From positions 210,469 through 274,468 of the forward strand of contig NZ_JAKNDA010000004.1 in NCBI RefSeq assembly GCF_023155095.1: a stretch of 64,000 nt of DNA, in the 5' to 3' direction. Below the pieces are notes generated by a model. It made no database searches. It was not told the origin of the DNA and worked only from the letters and a program-made list of their open reading frames with translations. Of this stretch, positions 36,262 through 44,828 are shown piece by piece; the stretch's first letter is position 1, and every line of letters begins with the position of its first letter. Made by a program: the position numbers and the translations under genes. This DNA is from Idiomarina aminovorans. Its GTDB lineage: Bacteria > Pseudomonadota > Gammaproteobacteria > Enterobacterales > Alteromonadaceae.

Positions 36262-37158
36262 TTATCTTCCCAGTAATTTATCTTTCGTCTGGCGATTAGC
36301 TTTACGCATTTCTGAAAAGGTCGAGTCTTTACGGTAGCGACCTTTTTCTACATGCCGAATTATGGATACATCGTCGATAGCCAGAGGTTTCCCGTGCGTA
36401 CCCAGTAACCAGCGAAAAGCTCTGTCTTCATAGGCTTTAGCCCAATGGTCTTTTGGTTCCTGGTAGCAGCTTGTCTGTTCACAATAACCGTAGCGGCGGG
36501 CCGTGTCCCCGTGAGTAATTTGTACTGATCCCGTTGCTTTGCTGAACGAATGGTAGTTGTAACCCGCTTTTTCCAGACATTCATCGACTGAAATTTCTTT
36601 GCCGTTACACAAAACGTCGTGGTCTTTGCTCAATAGTTCTGTGCGCGCTACTTTTTCAGGAAATACCAAAATACAGGATTCTTTACTCAGCGATTTTTTC
36701 AGACTCGGAAAAGTATTTTCGCCAAACATCAAATCGCAGTCGGTAAACCATATCCAGTCGGCTTTGGTTTCTTTTGCGGCCTTATTACGACCAATAGCGC
36801 GTCGCATTAAGTCGTTCTTCTTAAGCGCAACAAAGTTCCACTCAATATTGTCAATTTTCTTGCTGGAGTATTCCTCTATTAAAGCCAAGGTATCTTTGTC
36901 TTGCGGGCAGTAAAAACCGGTAAGCGTCACTTTAAGATCTTTAGGGGCGCTATCAACCAGAGACTTCAACTGGTAAACAAACAAATGCGAATAGTTCCAG
37001 CAATGACTGACAATTTCGATGTGCTCGGGAGGGCTGGTGATATCATCAATTTCTGTAGATTTAGGGACATCGTAAAACCAACTAGCAGGAAACGGGCTGG
37101 AAACTGCAAATCGCAAAACGAATTCTTTACTCTGCTGTAGCCAAGGTTGTGTCGCCAT
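36262..37158 (-). CDS. Family 2-like glycosyltransferase
   Basis: A 298-residue GT-A-type transferase. The core has EIVSHCWNYSHLFVYQL, the arginine-asparagine stretch RAIGRNKAAKET before the metal-binding DxD (WFTDCDLMF), and a later acidic acceptor region (DHWAKAYEDRAFRWLLG) with H in IIRHVEKG. There is no signal peptide. It stands alone between recC and a 186-base gap, and no other surface-polysaccharide genes are near. Donor and acceptor are unknown. A weak ribosome site is the only doubt about the start. Confidence 0.83.
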   Translation of the reverse strand: MATQPWLQQSKEFVLRFAVSSPFPASWFYDVPKSTEIDDITSPPEHIEIVSHCWNYSHLFVYQLKSLVDSAPKDLKVTLTGFYCPQDKDTLALIEEYSSKKIDNIEWNFVALKKNDLMRRAIGRNKAAKETKADWIWFTDCDLMFGENTFPSLKKSLSKESCILVFPEKVARTELLSKDHDVLCNGKEISVDECLEKAGYNYHSFSKATGSVQITHGDTARRYGYCEQTSCYQEPKDHWAKAYEDRAFRWLLGTHGKPLAIDDVSIIRHVEKGRYRKDSTFSEMRKANRQTKDKLLGR

Positions 37159-37211
37159 TAAGTTACTGCCTCATTTTCGTTTTTATAAATAGACTGTAGT
37201 ATTTTCGACAC

Positions 37212-37243
37212 AGGTTATAGAACAATAGTTCAATTTATAACCT
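37212..37243. repeat. Imperfect palindrome in glycosyltransferase/LysE gap
   Basis: AGGTTATA...TATAACCT (8-bp arms) encloses a second inverted pair GAAC-AATA-GTTC, in the divergent region between the glycosyltransferase and LysE genes. It has no T tract, so it may be an operator. This is a sequence observation only. Confidence 0.35.
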
Positions 37244-37344
37244 TTATAGAATTAATGTAGCATTTAAGTATTGATTTTTTATTAACTACCACCTTTAATT
37301 TAAGCGCCGCAAATGAGCAGCACCAAAGTCAACAGGATTTTCCC

Positions 37345-37959
37345 ATGGAAATTTTTATCGCGGTATTTTTCTTTGCTTTTTCTACCACCATAACCCCGGG
37401 TCCGAACAACATTATGATCATGTCGTCCGGTGTGAACTATGGGGTTAAATCCAGCTTACCTCATTTTCTCGGTATTTGTTTGGGGTTCCCGGCTATGGTG
37501 TTGGTGGTTGGTATGGGCTTTGGCTCGGTGCTGGAGCAATTCCCGTTACTACACCAAATGATAAAAATTGCCGGTACCCTGTATTTGCTTTGGCTGGCCT
37601 GGGTTATCGGCTCACAAACCCCAAAAGCCATCGAAAAAGGTGACCGAAAACCGCTAACGTTCTGGCAGGCCGTGTTGTTTCAATGGGTCAATGGCAAAGC
37701 CTGGGTCATGGCTACGGGTGCGGTTGCGGCATTTACCACGGTAGCTGGCGCACTATGGTCAGAGGTAATAGAAATAACAGCCGCCTTTCTGGCAGTTGCA
37801 TTCCCCTGTGTCGGCATTTGGCTTGTAGCCGGTGCCGGGCTAAGACAGTTACTGACTAACCACACGGCCCAAAGAATTTTTAATGTTTCCATGGCGTTAT
37901 TGCTGGTCTTTTCTGTGCTTCCCGTCGTACTGGACATATCGCAGTTTTATTTTAGTTAA
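37345..37959 (+). CDS. LysE/RhtB-family amino-acid exporter
   Basis: A 204-residue inner-membrane exporter with six predicted hydrophobic helices. The N-terminal family signature is TTITPGPNNIMIMSSGVNYG, followed by LPHFLGICLGFP; LysE/RhtB proteins export amino acids such as homoserine, threonine or arginine. The substrate cannot be told from sequence. It has its own start after a divergent gap, and a diguanylate cyclase gene follows 88 bases later on the same strand. Confidence 0.92.
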   Translation: MEIFIAVFFFAFSTTITPGPNNIMIMSSGVNYGVKSSLPHFLGICLGFPAMVLVVGMGFGSVLEQFPLLHQMIKIAGTLYLLWLAWVIGSQTPKAIEKGDRKPLTFWQAVLFQWVNGKAWVMATGAVAAFTTVAGALWSEVIEITAAFLAVAFPCVGIWLVAGAGLRQLLTNHTAQRIFNVSMALLLVFSVLPVVLDISQFYFS

Positions 37960-38047
37960 ATTAAACGGCAAACAACATAAAAACAACAATTTACGCTAAA
38001 CTGACGATGTGGTTAACTATTAACCATAAAGATAAGACAGGTGAGCC

Positions 38048-39157
38048 ATGGACATAAAAACTGCGCATGTATCTTTTGATCAACTCATCTCAGAATTGTC
38101 GACTCGCCTGATTAACAGTGAGCCTGCAGAAACTTATGAATGCATTGAAGAAGTCATTGTAGCTATTGGCGACTACACCGATGCTGATCGTTGTTACGTG
38201 TTTGAGTTTGACGACAACATTGAGCACATGACCAATACCCATGAGTGGGTTCGCAACGGTTACCCCGCACACATTGCTGATCTACAAGCTATTGAACTAA
38301 AAGAATTACCCTGGTTTTTTAAAGAAATTAAAACCCATCATAAATTCATTATTAACGATATTAACCAGTTGCCTGCGGAAGCAAGCGCAGAAAAAGCGGA
38401 GTTCGAGCGGGAGCAAATAAAGTCGGTTATTTGTATTGGCCTGGTCGCTAATCAACACCTTTTAGGTTTTGTGGGTTGCGATATGGTGCGTCAACAACGT
38501 CAGTGGACACCCACAGATATTCGCCGTCTGGGTTTGGTCGCGGACATGATAGCTAATACGCTGGAACGCCAACGAACCTATGCAGAGCTCATACATACCC
38601 AGCGGGCATTGGAAAAAGCAAACCGTTTATTGCAGGCTCAAGTCGCTCAGGATGGGCTAACAGGTATCGCAAACCGTCGCGCCTTTGATGAGCGCATTAA
38701 TAACGAAATTCAACGTGCTATGCGTCACAAAACACCACTAGCGTTGTTATTAATCGATATTGACCATTTTAAACCGTACAACGATCATTATGGTCACTTG
38801 CAGGGCGATCAGGCGCTGAAATCTGTTGCCGATGCCATGTTTCATCAGCTGCAACGCAATACAGACTTTATTGCACGCTATGGCGGTGAAGAATTTGCTG
38901 CCGTTATTTCCGCAACTGACGAGCAAAGAACCAAAGACAGCATTCAACAATTATTAGACGCCGTGCGGAATTTACATATGGAACATGAGCAGTCAGAGGT
39001 CGCACCTTGCCTAACCGTTAGTATTGGTGGTTATATTCATACCCCCAGGGCTAATGAACACATCGAAGATTTAATTGCCGATATGATTTCAAAAGCAGAC
39101 TCAGCGTTATACCGCGCCAAGTCTGATGGCCGTAACCGGGGCTATTTAGATACTTAA
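38048..39157 (+). CDS. GAF-GGDEF diguanylate cyclase
   Basis: A 369-residue cytoplasmic enzyme making cyclic di-GMP from two GTP. A GAF sensor (about 25-175) is followed by a short coiled linker (TQRALEKANRLLQAQ) and a GGDEF domain (about 200-369) with active-site GGEEF (279-283). The inhibitory site RxxD is present as RNTD (270-273), five residues before the active site, so product inhibition is likely. AGGTGAG precedes the ATG. No membrane segment. The signal bound by GAF is unknown. Confidence 0.94.
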   Translation: MDIKTAHVSFDQLISELSTRLINSEPAETYECIEEVIVAIGDYTDADRCYVFEFDDNIEHMTNTHEWVRNGYPAHIADLQAIELKELPWFFKEIKTHHKFIINDINQLPAEASAEKAEFEREQIKSVICIGLVANQHLLGFVGCDMVRQQRQWTPTDIRRLGLVADMIANTLERQRTYAELIHTQRALEKANRLLQAQVAQDGLTGIANRRAFDERINNEIQRAMRHKTPLALLLIDIDHFKPYNDHYGHLQGDQALKSVADAMFHQLQRNTDFIARYGGEEFAAVISATDEQRTKDSIQQLLDAVRNLHMEHEQSEVAPCLTVSIGGYIHTPRANEHIEDLIADMISKADSALYRAKSDGRNRGYLDT

Positions 39158-40020
39158 TTCCAGTCGGATATCTGCTTCTGTAATTCTTTATCATCAACCT
39201 CGGTGAGACTGGCTAATAGCTGCTCCGATTCAGCATCATTACCCTTCAATGCAAATAACTGAGCCAGTCTGAAGTTCGCCCATTCAGAGCCGGGCGAGTT
39301 ATCCGGTAATTCCGCTGCCAGATACTGTTTGAGCGCATGAATTCCTTCGTCCACTTGAGCTTTTGCCAGAACTGCGGTTTTCCCAATTTGGTATAACGCT
39401 ATGACGGAAGCATCGCCTTCTGCCGATTCACCACGAGCCGCGTGTTCAAAAAGGGAGAATGCCTTTTCGTAGTTTTTGGTTCTTTGCTCCTGAAAACCAA
39501 CATAAACAAGAATGTCAGCATTATCAGGATAGTCAGCCAAAGTTTCTTCGACTAACTGTTCCGCTTGTTCGTCCTTTTCATGCTTTTTAAGATACCCAAT
39601 TTTCGCTAACGCACCTTGCACCGCATCAATTTCAGCAATGGCTTCAATTTCAGCGAGTGCTTTCTCGTCATCACCTCCGGCAATTGAGGGTGCCATCAAA
39701 TAAAACTGCATTAGAGCAGTACGATATTTAATGTTATTTGGTGCTAATTTTACCGCCTTCTCAAACGAATCAACTGACTTTCCTGCATAACTTAAGGCAC
39801 TAAAAAACGCATCTTGTGCCTGTTGTGCCATGACAATACCTCGAGTATGCCAGGCGGCTGCATTTTCGGGTTCTTTCTTGACCCAGTTTTCGACAACGTC
39901 TTCTGCATCATCCAGCTGCTTCTCAGATAAATGCTGTTGAATAATCTGTTTGGTTGAATCCACAGCAAAAGCACCAGGGAGAAAAAAAGTCGCCGTTAGT
40001 AGTAATACAATCCATTTCAT
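39154..40020 (-). CDS. Exported TPR protein
   Basis: A 288-residue secreted or periplasmic protein with a signal peptide (1-19) and several tetratricopeptide repeats (about 35-280), for example NAAAWHTRGIVMAQQAQDAF, ADILVYVGFQEQRTKNYEKA and EWANFRLAQLFALKGNDAES. Such proteins act as protein-interaction scaffolds; no catalytic motif is seen. It converges with the diguanylate cyclase by a 4-base overlap and lies 15 bases downstream of the truncated DUF885 lipoprotein gene. Confidence 0.85.
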   Translation of the reverse strand: MKWIVLLLTATFFLPGAFAVDSTKQIIQQHLSEKQLDDAEDVVENWVKKEPENAAAWHTRGIVMAQQAQDAFFSALSYAGKSVDSFEKAVKLAPNNIKYRTALMQFYLMAPSIAGGDDEKALAEIEAIAEIDAVQGALAKIGYLKKHEKDEQAEQLVEETLADYPDNADILVYVGFQEQRTKNYEKAFSLFEHAARGESAEGDASVIALYQIGKTAVLAKAQVDEGIHALKQYLAAELPDNSPGSEWANFRLAQLFALKGNDAESEQLLASLTEVDDKELQKQISDWN

Positions 40021-40035
40021 AATAACTCTCCTTAG

Positions 40036-40293
40036 TTAAACGCTTTTCTGCTCTTTAACCCCTTGGTCAATATCGCCATTGCGATCTTTTCGGCCCAGGA
40101 AAGTCATTTGAATGGGGCTTTGTTGCAGTTGTTCTTCGTACTTTTCTTCAAACCACTGATTCAGACGCTCGGTTTCTGATTGCGCGGTTTGTTCAGCAGT
40201 TGTTTGGGAATTTTGTGCAGAGTTGTTCTGTTGCGGCTGGCCGCAAGCGGTTAATAAGCCCAAAACCGCAAGGGCGACAAGAGAGTAACGCAT
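40036..40293 (-). pseudogene. N-terminal remnant of a DUF885 lipoprotein
   Basis: An 85-residue lipoprotein: the signal ends LLTACGQ, so Cys17 is lipidated. After a polar linker comes LNQWFEEKYEEQLQQSPIQM and TFLGRKDRNGDIDQ, which matches my memory of the beginning of the DUF885 family (about 550-600 residues long). The frame then ends about 10 residues later with a new tail (VKEQKSV), so roughly 500 residues are missing. It is probably a deletion product, though a short expressed lipoprotein is possible. The next gene on this strand, the TPR protein, starts 15 bases later. Confidence 0.65.
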
Positions 40294-40387
40294 AGCAGTG
40301 TCCTTTATTCTTATTTTGATACAGGAAGAAAAACTATAGCGTGCTTGTTACACTAAGGGAAATGCTTAAATTGTAGCCGACTATTTT

Positions 40388-40639
40388 ATGGCGAAACCGA
40401 ACAAGAAAGGGCCGGTCCGCACCGTGCAGATTTCTTGCCTGCAGTGCAAAACGCCCATATTTAAATATAGAAAAGGTGGCAAGGGCGCTCTGGTAAAATG
40501 CTTTATTGAGCGAATTGTTGAAGACCACACCACAACGCCATGCCATTGCCCCGGCTGTGGACAGGAGTTTGCTCGCAAGACAATGATACGTGGCACGCCC
40601 GCTTACAAAATTATTGGCGGTAAAGTCCACTCAAAATAG
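40388..40639 (+). CDS. Small zinc-ribbon protein
   Basis: An 83-residue cytoplasmic protein with a zinc ribbon: SCLQCKTPIF (CxxC) and CHCPGCGQEFAR (CPGCG), with positive charges throughout (KPNKKGP at the start, FARKTMIRG near the end), consistent with nucleic-acid binding. It stops 7 bases before the threonine aldolase family gene and is likely co-transcribed. Function is unknown. No ribosome site is obvious at the ATG, but cysteine spacing strongly supports a real gene. Confidence 0.8.
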   Translation: MAKPNKKGPVRTVQISCLQCKTPIFKYRKGGKGALVKCFIERIVEDHTTTPCHCPGCGQEFARKTMIRGTPAYKIIGGKVHSK

Positions 40640-40646
40640 GTTTACC

Positions 40647-41753
40647 ATGACACTCTCTATTTCGGCAAAAACCAAACAGGCTTATCACCACGCGGCGGAG
40701 CAAGCCAATGCGTCGCTCTTGCGTCAGCCTCAACTCAGTATGGCTGATGAACTCAGATTGTTAGCAGAACAACTTGAGCAGAATGAAAAACGAGACACCT
40801 ACGGCAGTGGTAAGCTGATAAACGATTTTGAAGACGACGTTGCAACCTTGCTGGGCAAACCGGCGGCTTTGTTTCTGCCAACCGGAACACTGGCACAACC
40901 ATTGGCCTTGCGCATACATGCCGATGACCGCCAGAAAAATGGGGTCGCATTACACCCAACCTCGCACCTCATGCTGCACGAACAGATGGGGTTTGAGGCG
41001 CTATGGCAGCTCAACGGCACAACCACCGGTTTTGCCGAGAAGCCCCTAACCCTTAGCGACCTAAAATCAGTACAAAGCAATGATTTAGCCGCCTGTTTAC
41101 TGGAATTACCGATGCGTGAAATAGGTGGCCAATTACCCGAATGGGATGATTTGGTTGAGCAGTCGCAATGGGCGCGCCAGCACAATATTGCGATGCATTT
41201 AGATGGTGCCAGACTGTGGCAAGTACCGACAGCTTATGACTGTTCAATGACCGAAGTCTGTGAGCTGTTTGACTCTGTATACGTCAGTTTTTATAAAGAT
41301 TTAGGTGCGTTATCAGGAGCTGTTCTGGCGGGTTCGGAAGCCTTTATTGAGCAGGCTAAAATCTGGGCTCGCCGCGCCGGTGGCAACATCATTACTCAAT
41401 ACCCTCAAATTCTGTCGGCCCACTACGGTTTAAGAGAGAACCTGCCTGTGCTGCCGGACGCTGTGCATTACGCGAAGACGCTGGGAAAAGCTTTGAACGA
41501 CCTGGATGATATACGGGTTAACCCCGAAACACCGCAAGTAGCCATGTTTCACCTGCACTTTAAACTCACCGCCGAGCAACTCAGTGCAAAAGTAACAAAC
41601 TACATCGGCAATACGGGCGTTGTAATTTTACCCCTGCCAAGAGCTGAAAAGGACGGAGAAGCTATTTGTGAGATTTCAATTGGCAGAAACGCCATGTCGA
41701 AGCCACAGAGCTATTGGCTACGACATTTTAAGGCGTTTTTAGAAACGTTGTAG
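40647..41753 (+). CDS. PLP-dependent threonine aldolase family lyase
   Basis: A 368-residue fold-type I PLP enzyme of the beta-eliminating lyase/threonine aldolase family, which cleaves beta-hydroxy amino acids such as L-threonine to glycine and aldehyde. Seen are TYGSGKLINDFE, the Asp186 that binds the pyridine ring (HLDGARLWQ) and Lys217 as Schiff-base lysine (VSFYKDLGALSGA). I start at ATG 40647 after the zinc-ribbon gene; an upstream frame-compatible start at 40590 overlaps that gene. Substrate preference is not fixed by sequence. Confidence 0.88.
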   Translation: MTLSISAKTKQAYHHAAEQANASLLRQPQLSMADELRLLAEQLEQNEKRDTYGSGKLINDFEDDVATLLGKPAALFLPTGTLAQPLALRIHADDRQKNGVALHPTSHLMLHEQMGFEALWQLNGTTTGFAEKPLTLSDLKSVQSNDLAACLLELPMREIGGQLPEWDDLVEQSQWARQHNIAMHLDGARLWQVPTAYDCSMTEVCELFDSVYVSFYKDLGALSGAVLAGSEAFIEQAKIWARRAGGNIITQYPQILSAHYGLRENLPVLPDAVHYAKTLGKALNDLDDIRVNPETPQVAMFHLHFKLTAEQLSAKVTNYIGNTGVVILPLPRAEKDGEAICEISIGRNAMSKPQSYWLRHFKAFLETL

Positions 41754-41757
41754 GCTA

Positions 41758-42174
41758 TTAGTGGTGTTCTTTGTGATCATTTTCATGATGCTTGCTGTGC
41801 TCACCCAGCACATGATTTAAAGTGTCCAGGTAACTTTTACCAAAACCTTTAACCCGTTGTTTATTCATTTGCTCGGAGCCTAAGTGCACCTCTTCAAGTG
41901 AGTTTGCAGCTACGTCCAGCTCTTTACTTAAGCGGGCTAAAGCCACTTCTAAGGTATAGGTTAGCTCATGCACTTTCGTCATATCCTGCGCGTCTAAGTC
42001 GCCATTCATAATTTCCTGTAGCTCGGCGTTATACTTTGTCAGGTTCATAATCGCCTGCTCTAAGTTTTCCGCAGGCTCGGGTTTAAAGTGTTCATAGCGC
42101 TCGTCGTCACTGGCCGATACCGCAACATTAAAAAGTAGTGCCGCAGCGGCGGCTAACATCGTCAAATATTTCAT
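41758..42174 (-). CDS. Periplasmic DUF6746 protein
   Basis: A 138-residue exported protein (signal peptide 1-21, cut after VSA) of a family I recognise as DUF6746: DERYEHFKPEPAENLEQAIMN, TKVHELTYTLEVALARL and LEEVHLGSE. It is helical and acidic, with a His-rich tail (SKHHENDHKEHH) that could bind metal ions. Function is unknown. It converges with the aldolase family gene at a 4-base gap. Confidence 0.85.
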   Translation of the reverse strand: MKYLTMLAAAAALLFNVAVSASDDERYEHFKPEPAENLEQAIMNLTKYNAELQEIMNGDLDAQDMTKVHELTYTLEVALARLSKELDVAANSLEEVHLGSEQMNKQRVKGFGKSYLDTLNHVLGEHSKHHENDHKEHH

Positions 42175-42288
42175 AAAAACCTCTTTATTTGTTAATAGTT
42201 CTCATTATTGTTCAAATAGCCATTTTTTACAAGCTGAATCAGTGCGAACCTGATATTATTAGCTTGATGTATCGCAAGGAGTGACGCA

Positions 42289-44121
42289 ATGTTTTCCTGG
42301 TTTGAGCGCCGATTAAACGCTTTCCCGACGGAGGAGCCAAGTCAGGCGCCTACCGGATTTTTTGCTTTCTGCTGGCACTACACGAAAGGAGCAACACCCT
42401 TTCTTGCGGTTACCGCGGTGCTTATGGCCGCTATTGCGGTAGCAGAGGTCTGGTTATTTGGCTTTTTAGGTCAAATTGTTGACTGGCTGGCAGCGCAGGA
42501 CAAGGAAACGTTATTAAACGACCAGTTCTGGCCGCTAATGGGTATGAGTGCTTTGGTATTACTGGGCTTGCCGTTGTTGGTCTGGTTTCATTCTCTGCTG
42601 ACCCACCAGACGCTGCTGGGTAACTTTCCCATGCGTATCCGCTGGCTGGGACATCGTTACCTGATGAAGCAATCCATGAGCTACTACCAGGATGAATTTG
42701 CCGGCCGGGTTGCCACCAAACTCATGCAAACCTCGCTTGCCCTGCGCCAGTGCATCATGACCTTTATTGAGATAGTGAACTATGTGATCGTTTACTTCCT
42801 GGGCATGTTCGTCATTATTGGCAGTGCCGACTGGCGCATGATGCTGCCGCTGGCATGCTGGTTGATTCTTTACGCACTGTTACTGCGTTATTTTGTGCCT
42901 AAGCTTGGGAAAGTTTCTGCCGAACAGGCCGATGCCCGCTCCAACATGACTGGCCGTATTGTCGACTCTTACACCAATATTCAAACCGTGAAACTGTTCT
43001 CGCATTCACAGCGTGAAGCGGCGTTCGCCCACGACGGCATGGATACTTTTCTGGGCACCGTGCACAAACAAATGCGTCTGGTCACTCAGCTTTATGGTTT
43101 TCTGTACTTTATCAATTGCGCGCTGTTATTTAGCTCTGCAGCTACCGCCATTATGCTGTGGATGGATAACGCCGTAACCCTGGGTGCTGTTGCTGTGGTT
43201 ATAGGGCTGGTTCTGCGTTTGTTTGGTATGTCGCAAATGGTCATGTGGCAAATGTCGACCTTATTTGAAAGCATCGGTACCGTTCAGGATGGTATTGGCT
43301 CTATAGCCGTGCCGCAACGCATTGTAGATGAGCCCAAGGCACCGGCTTTGCAGGTTGATTCCGGTGATATTAATTTTGACCGTGTTCGTTTTCATTACGG
43401 CAAAGGTCACGGCGTGATGGAAGATTTTAACCTGCACATAAAACCGGGTGAAAAGATTGGCGTGGTCGGTCGCTCCGGCGCTGGTAAATCTACACTGGTC
43501 AATCTTTTACTGCGCTTTTTTGACGTTGAAGGCGGTGAAATTCGTATAGATGATCAAGCCATTCATAAAGTTCAGCAGGACAGTCTGCGCGCTAATATAG
43601 GTATGGTCACACAGGACACGTCGTTATTGCATCGCTCCGTGCGCGACAACATATTATATGGTCGCCCCGATGCCAGCGAAGATGACTTAATGGATGCGGT
43701 GCGTCAGGCACACTGTGAGGATTTCATTGCGGATTTAACCGACAGTAAAGGCCGTTCTGGTTTGGACGCGCATGTCGGTGAACGCGGCGTTAAGCTCTCA
43801 GGCGGGCAGCGCCAGCGTATTGCCATTGCCCGGGTCATGTTAAAAGACGCCCCTATTTTGATTCTGGACGAAGCTACCTCGGCGCTCGACTCCGAGGTGG
43901 AAAATGCCATTCAGGAAAACTTATACCAGTTAATGCAGGGTAAAACCGTTATCGCCATTGCCCACAGGCTGTCCACTATTGCAGCAATGGACAAGCTGGT
44001 GGTGCTGGATGAGGGCGAAATTATTGAGCAGGGCAGCCATGAACAGCTGCTCGCTGAGAATGGTCTTTACGCTAAATTATGGCGCCATCAGTCCGGCGGC
44101 TTCCTCGCTGAGGAAGCTTAA
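42289..44121 (+). CDS. ABC exporter (fused permease-ATPase)
   Basis: A 610-residue half-transporter that dimerises. The N-terminal membrane domain has six helices (about 30-320), and the C-terminal ATPase has Walker A GRSGAGKST (about 393-401), signature LSGGQRQR (about 503) and Walker B ILILDEATSALD (about 521). An AAGGAG site precedes the ATG. Type I exporters of this kind move lipids, peptides or drugs; substrate is unknown. It stands alone, 189 bases before the hsp20 gene. Confidence 0.94.
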   Translation: MFSWFERRLNAFPTEEPSQAPTGFFAFCWHYTKGATPFLAVTAVLMAAIAVAEVWLFGFLGQIVDWLAAQDKETLLNDQFWPLMGMSALVLLGLPLLVWFHSLLTHQTLLGNFPMRIRWLGHRYLMKQSMSYYQDEFAGRVATKLMQTSLALRQCIMTFIEIVNYVIVYFLGMFVIIGSADWRMMLPLACWLILYALLLRYFVPKLGKVSAEQADARSNMTGRIVDSYTNIQTVKLFSHSQREAAFAHDGMDTFLGTVHKQMRLVTQLYGFLYFINCALLFSSAATAIMLWMDNAVTLGAVAVVIGLVLRLFGMSQMVMWQMSTLFESIGTVQDGIGSIAVPQRIVDEPKAPALQVDSGDINFDRVRFHYGKGHGVMEDFNLHIKPGEKIGVVGRSGAGKSTLVNLLLRFFDVEGGEIRIDDQAIHKVQQDSLRANIGMVTQDTSLLHRSVRDNILYGRPDASEDDLMDAVRQAHCEDFIADLTDSKGRSGLDAHVGERGVKLSGGQRQRIAIARVMLKDAPILILDEATSALDSEVENAIQENLYQLMQGKTVIAIAHRLSTIAAMDKLVVLDEGEIIEQGSHEQLLAENGLYAKLWRHQSGGFLAEEA

Positions 44122-44177
44122 TCATGGTCGCCACATTTTTCATTACGCCAGCCATATGAAAAATTTTCAGAAAAGCT

Positions 44178-44206
44178 CTTGAAACCAATTTAAGCAGTAC
44201 ACATAT
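44178..44206 (+). promoter_or_regulatory. Sigma-32 (heat-shock) promoter of hsp20
   Basis: CTTGAAA (44178-44184), a 14-base spacer and ACACATAT (44199-44206) match the heat-shock consensus CTTGAAA-N13-17-CCCCATNT well. Predicted start is near 44213, giving a leader of about 100 bases before the hsp20 ATG. Confidence 0.75.
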
Positions 44207-44247
44207 AGAAGTTAAGGTTGGTGTCTCTGAGAGAGCCGCCTTAAACC

Positions 44248-44306
44248 GACACATGGTGTGTCACATGTTTAATACATTTAACGTTATTGCTTCTTAGGAG
44301 AATGAC
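44248..44306 (+). ncRNA. ROSE-like RNA thermometer in hsp20 leader
   Basis: Two hairpins fit a ROSE-type thermometer. The first is GACACA-TGG-TGTGTC (44248-44262). The second has TTGCT (44287-44291) facing the ribosome site AGGAG (44296-44300) across a TCTT loop, extended by GTTA/TGAC (44283-44286 and 44303-44306). The TTGCT opposite the ribosome site, with an internal G-G pair, is the conserved ROSE feature. Temperature sensing itself is inferred. Confidence 0.65.
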
Positions 44307-44310
44307 TATT

Positions 44311-44784
44311 ATGGCAACTATAGACTTAAGCCCTCTATATCGTAGCAGCGTAGGTTTTGACCGTATGGCATCTTTGCTGGATTCGGCATTACGCTCAGAT
44401 ACTGGTGCAACCGGATACCCTCCCTACAACATTGAACTGGTGGCAGAGAACCAATACGCCATTACGTTGGCTGTTGCAGGTTTTGAAGAGGATGATCTGG
44501 AAATTGAGGTAGAGAACGGTGTACTTCGTGTGACCGGCAACAAAGCCGAAGAAAACGAAAAACGCGAGTATCTCCACCGCGGCATTGCCAACCGTGCCTT
44601 CGAACGTAAGTTCAGTCTGGCTGAACATATTGAAGTCACAGGCGCAGCTTTGAAGAACGGTCTGTTAACGGTCGGCTTGGTGAAGAATATTCCTGAAGCC
44701 AAGAAACCGAAACGCATTAACATTGACAGCTCGACGAAAGACCTGCTGGATAATCGTTCCAAAAGTAAGGAAAATGCTGCTTAA
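44311..44784 (+). CDS. ibpA: Hsp20 small heat-shock protein (IbpA-type)
   Basis: A 157-residue ATP-independent chaperone that holds unfolding proteins for DnaK/ClpB. It closely resembles IbpA: MATIDLSPLYRSSVGFDRM, YPPYNIELVAENQYAI, ANRAFERKFSLAEHIEVTGA and the C-terminal IPEAKKPKRI, which carries the IxI/V-type assembly tail. I use ATG 44311, since AGGAG ends 10 bases before it; an ATG at 44302 is only one base away from that site. Heat-shock promoter and leader structure support thermal control. Confidence 0.94.
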   Translation: MATIDLSPLYRSSVGFDRMASLLDSALRSDTGATGYPPYNIELVAENQYAITLAVAGFEEDDLEIEVENGVLRVTGNKAEENEKREYLHRGIANRAFERKFSLAEHIEVTGAALKNGLLTVGLVKNIPEAKKPKRINIDSSTKDLLDNRSKSKENAA

Positions 44785-44802
44785 ACTTAAGCACTGGATG
44801 AG

Positions 44803-44828
44803 GGGCGGCAATTAGCCGCCCTGTTTTT
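44803..44828 (+). terminator. Terminator of hsp20
   Basis: A perfect 7-bp stem GGGCGGC/GCCGCCC with an AATTA loop is followed by TGTTTTT. It overlaps the stop codon of the convergent minus-strand gene. Confidence 0.88.

Noticed and set aside
40799..41185. 128-codon open frame on the minus strand
   Set aside because: Antisense to the threonine aldolase family gene; cysteine/serine-rich shadow.
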